Shown one piece after another: positions 62,061 through 64,000 of a stretch of 64,000 bases of DNA. The notes below the pieces were generated by a model, which saw only the letters and a list, made by a program, of their open reading frames with translations, ran no database searches and was not told the origin of the DNA. Position 1 is the stretch's first letter; each line of letters begins with the position of its first letter. The position numbers were made by a program, and so were the translations under genes. The DNA is from Microbacterium sp. RU1D (GTDB taxonomy: Bacteria; Actinomycetota; Actinomycetes; Actinomycetales; Microbacteriaceae): NCBI RefSeq assembly GCF_900156435.1, contig NZ_FTPQ01000001.1, forward strand, positions 434,001-498,000, in the 5' to 3' direction.

Positions 62061-63832
62061 CGGTGTAATTTCCTCATCTCGGCCTCCACGCGCCATCTGA
62101 ACCTGTCTTCGGGCGTTCCGACCTCGGGGAGCTCTGAGCCTCGACCCACGGAAATCATCGCCGTGCTCTTCAACGCAGACGAGTTGAAGTCCAGGTAGCT
62201 TGCCTTTCCGTCTCCGACCGCGAATGGCCCGTGCATCCCCACCGCCAGCGTCTTGTCCCCATCAACGACGACCTGTTCAGAACTGAAAGGGCGCGCGCCG
62301 AAGTCCGGCGAGGTGGGATCCGCCCGGGAAGATAACCCCTGGCCGACAGGCGCCCAACCGTCCTTCGTCGACTGAGAGGCGTAAACCTCTCCGGCGGGGA
62401 CGCGAAGATCCGTCACATTGCTCACCTGGTCAGAGACGCCGGCGGAACCGAGCAGCACGAGGTGTTCCACTGGCGCCCTCTCCACGGCGAGAGTTGCTAC
62501 ATCGGTTCCGTACGAGTGCGCGATCACCGACAAGTCGGCCGGTTCGCCATTCGCAGCATGCCCTGCGGTTATTGACTGCAAATCGCCTGCAAGCGAACGA
62601 GACCCTACTGCTGCGCGCTCATCGATCATGACCTCGGTGGCATTGAATAATGGCTCAGGCATTGGCGGGTGGTAACCGATCCATGCGATAACGCCCACGT
62701 CGCTGAGCGGAAGAGACCCCGTTTGTGCTTCGGCTACCCGCAGCTTTCCAGCTGCGAACACGTACTGCTCCAGGCTGTTCTCGACAGTTGTTCCCATGCC
62801 CGGCACGATCACGCTCACATGGCGCGCTCGATCCAAATCGCCCACCGCCACCTGCGCCAACGGCGGATGATCCAGCACCAACGAAACGAGCGTGTTGCCG
62901 CTCGACGCCCTCTCCACCGCCTCCAACGCCCGCACCTGATCCGACTCGCCCGATCCGATGTGCCGCGCCACCTCGAGCGCTTCCGCGAGCACGATGCGGT
63001 TCGCACGGTCGCGCGCGGCGTATGCCACTCCGCCGAGATTTCCGATGACCCCCGGAGCCTCGGCGATGAGCACGTCCTGCTGCTCAGCGCTCAGTCGCCG
63101 CCACCACGGCGCCACTTCCTCCGGCGTCGTCTGATTCAAGCGGGTGATGAGGTCGGGGCGTGCCCGCAGCAATGCCGTGAGAGCACGCGCATCAAGAGAC
63201 TGCATCACGGCGAGCACGCTCTCCGCGGTGACGGACGTGGCGCCCAGCCCGGCCCCCACGGACGCCCAGACGTCGCCTCGCGCCCGCACCTTCTCGACCG
63301 CCGTGCGCACGGCCTGTGCGGCGATCGAGCCGGCGGTCGCCACGTCGGCGCGGGCGTCGGCAAGCATGGCCTCGGCGCGCGCACGCGCCTCCGCCCGCGT
63401 CAAGGGGACCGCACCCTGGTGTCGCGGGTCGGTGACGAACACCGGCCATCCGTTCGCGAATGAGGTGAACGTTCCGGCTGCCGCCGTGGCATCCTCGGGG
63501 AGGGTCGCCGCGTAGCTCCACGCCTCGATCGCAGCCGCCGCCAGACCCTGTGCCCGTCGGAGCGCGAGAGCGTACGTCCGCATCGGTTCGACGACCGTCG
63601 CCGCGCCCTGACCGATCTCGATCCACCGCTGCGCGACGGCTGTCATTCGCGCCGAGTAGGCATCGGCTCCCTCGCCCGTCCAGCCCTCGATCTCGCGCCG
63701 TCGACGGAGGTCGTCTCCCACCTCGTCGGCGACTTTCCCTCGCCGCTGCGTGAGGTGTGAGACCTCGTATGCAGCCTCGACGGACCCCGGTACGAGCTGT
63801 TCGGCGAACGATGCCGAACCGAGCCCGGTCAC
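62057..63832 (-). CDS. Alpha/beta hydrolase of the DUF1023 family with WXG-like N-terminus
   Basis: 591-aa protein. The N-terminal 200 residues are helical with a W-x-G-type turn (REIEGWTGEGADAYSARMTA), resembling WXG100/ESX substrates. The C-terminal half is an alpha/beta hydrolase of DUF1023: VSVIVPGMGTTVENSLEQ (near 350), VIAWIGYHPP, and the nucleophile elbow SVIAHSYGTDVATLAV with the catalytic Ser near 445. These are secreted or surface actinobacterial proteins often encoded with small WXG-like partners. GTG at 63832 overlaps the stop of the upstream partial gene (GTGA), and the lipoprotein gene follows with an ATGA overlap. Confidence 0.85.
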   Translation of the reverse strand: MTGLGSASFAEQLVPGSVEAAYEVSHLTQRRGKVADEVGDDLRRRREIEGWTGEGADAYSARMTAVAQRWIEIGQGAATVVEPMRTYALALRRAQGLAAAAIEAWSYAATLPEDATAAAGTFTSFANGWPVFVTDPRHQGAVPLTRAEARARAEAMLADARADVATAGSIAAQAVRTAVEKVRARGDVWASVGAGLGATSVTAESVLAVMQSLDARALTALLRARPDLITRLNQTTPEEVAPWWRRLSAEQQDVLIAEAPGVIGNLGGVAYAARDRANRIVLAEALEVARHIGSGESDQVRALEAVERASSGNTLVSLVLDHPPLAQVAVGDLDRARHVSVIVPGMGTTVENSLEQYVFAAGKLRVAEAQTGSLPLSDVGVIAWIGYHPPMPEPLFNATEVMIDERAAVGSRSLAGDLQSITAGHAANGEPADLSVIAHSYGTDVATLAVERAPVEHLVLLGSAGVSDQVSNVTDLRVPAGEVYASQSTKDGWAPVGQGLSSRADPTSPDFGARPFSSEQVVVDGDKTLAVGMHGPFAVGDGKASYLDFNSSALKSTAMISVGRGSELPEVGTPEDRFRWRVEAEMRKLHR

Positions 63833-64000
63833 GAACGCCGCCCCAGCGCCCTGACGGTCGCGTCGGCGGCATCCTCCGCCCGCTCGTAGAAGCCGGCCGA
63901 CTCTCGGAGCCCGGATGCGACATCGTCGGTCTGCACGATTGCCTCCGTCCACCCGCCCGTCATCGCCTGCATGAGGTCGGTCACGGCCGTGCCGAGTTCG
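63829..64000 (-). CDS. C-terminal part of a small WXG100/EspC-like protein (runs off the window)
   Basis: The last 56 codons of a gene entering from the right edge: TDLMQAMTGGWTEAIVQTDD, then ASGLRESAGFYERAEDAADA and a basic end (VRALGRRS). Helical, small and placed directly before a DUF1023 hydrolase with a GTGA overlap, it resembles the small ESX-type partner proteins. The start lies outside the window. Confidence 0.6.
   Translation of the reverse strand, partial: ELGTAVTDLMQAMTGGWTEAIVQTDDVASGLRESAGFYERAEDAADATVRALGRRS

Overview
The window comes from a GC-rich actinobacterium, most likely a Microbacterium or close Microbacteriaceae relative. This is inferred from the actinobacterial rpsF-ssb-rpsR-rplI order with dnaB on the same strand nearby, the frequent GGATGCC dipeptide codon pair, GTG/TTG starts, and the chaplin-like and DUF2510 proteins. 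No rRNA, tRNA, CRISPR array or intact insertion sequence was recognised.

Layout. (1) 1-7.4 kb: ordinary chromosomal genes: pdxH, a small membrane protein, an Old Yellow Enzyme, a DUF2510 membrane protein, a DEDDh exonuclease with a BRCT-like domain, a WYL regulator with a DHFR-like reductase, and a VOC protein. (2) 7.4-39.2 kb: an accessory island dominated by known or probable anti-phage genes. In order it holds a divergent HTH regulator/small excisionase-like pair with spaced direct repeats, a RES toxin with its Xre/ParS-type antitoxin, a HEPN-motif protein, a 1663-aa P-loop protein, AbiH, a DUF4209/HEPN-like protein, a decayed MobF relaxase, a four-gene overlapping operon (HSP90-fold ATPase/SF2 helicase, NERD helicase, DrmA-like helicase, DrmB-like DUF1998 protein), and then Vsr, a NaeI-like restriction enzyme and a convergent 5-methylcytosine methyltransferase. 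(3) 39.4-48.2 kb: replication and ribosome genes (dnaB with DnaA-box-like sites upstream; rpsF, ssb, rpsR, rplI), with two secreted surface proteins, a cupin and an amidohydrolase between them. (4) 48.4-64 kb: two paralogous membrane proteins, a hydroxybutyrate-dehydrogenase-like SDR with an MHS transporter and divergent LysR regulator, three flavin-dependent monooxygenases including an SfnG-like one, an O-acetylhomoserine sulfhydrylase overlapping an ATP-grasp gene, a methyltransferase, and a WXG-like/DUF1023/lipoprotein operon running off the right end.

The most interesting region is 24.1-38.2 kb. DrmA and DrmB, the core of the DISARM phage-defence system, are translationally coupled to two helicases that are not standard DISARM components, and are followed by a complete-looking restriction-modification-repair set (NaeI-type nuclease, m5C methyltransferase, Vsr). 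The usual DrmC phospholipase-D protein is absent. Next in interest is the 1663-aa protein at 12.7-17.7 kb, a candidate STAND-like defence ATPase, lying divergent from a HEPN-motif protein. The relaxase remnant and the lack of an integrase suggest an island that arrived by conjugation and has since become fixed.
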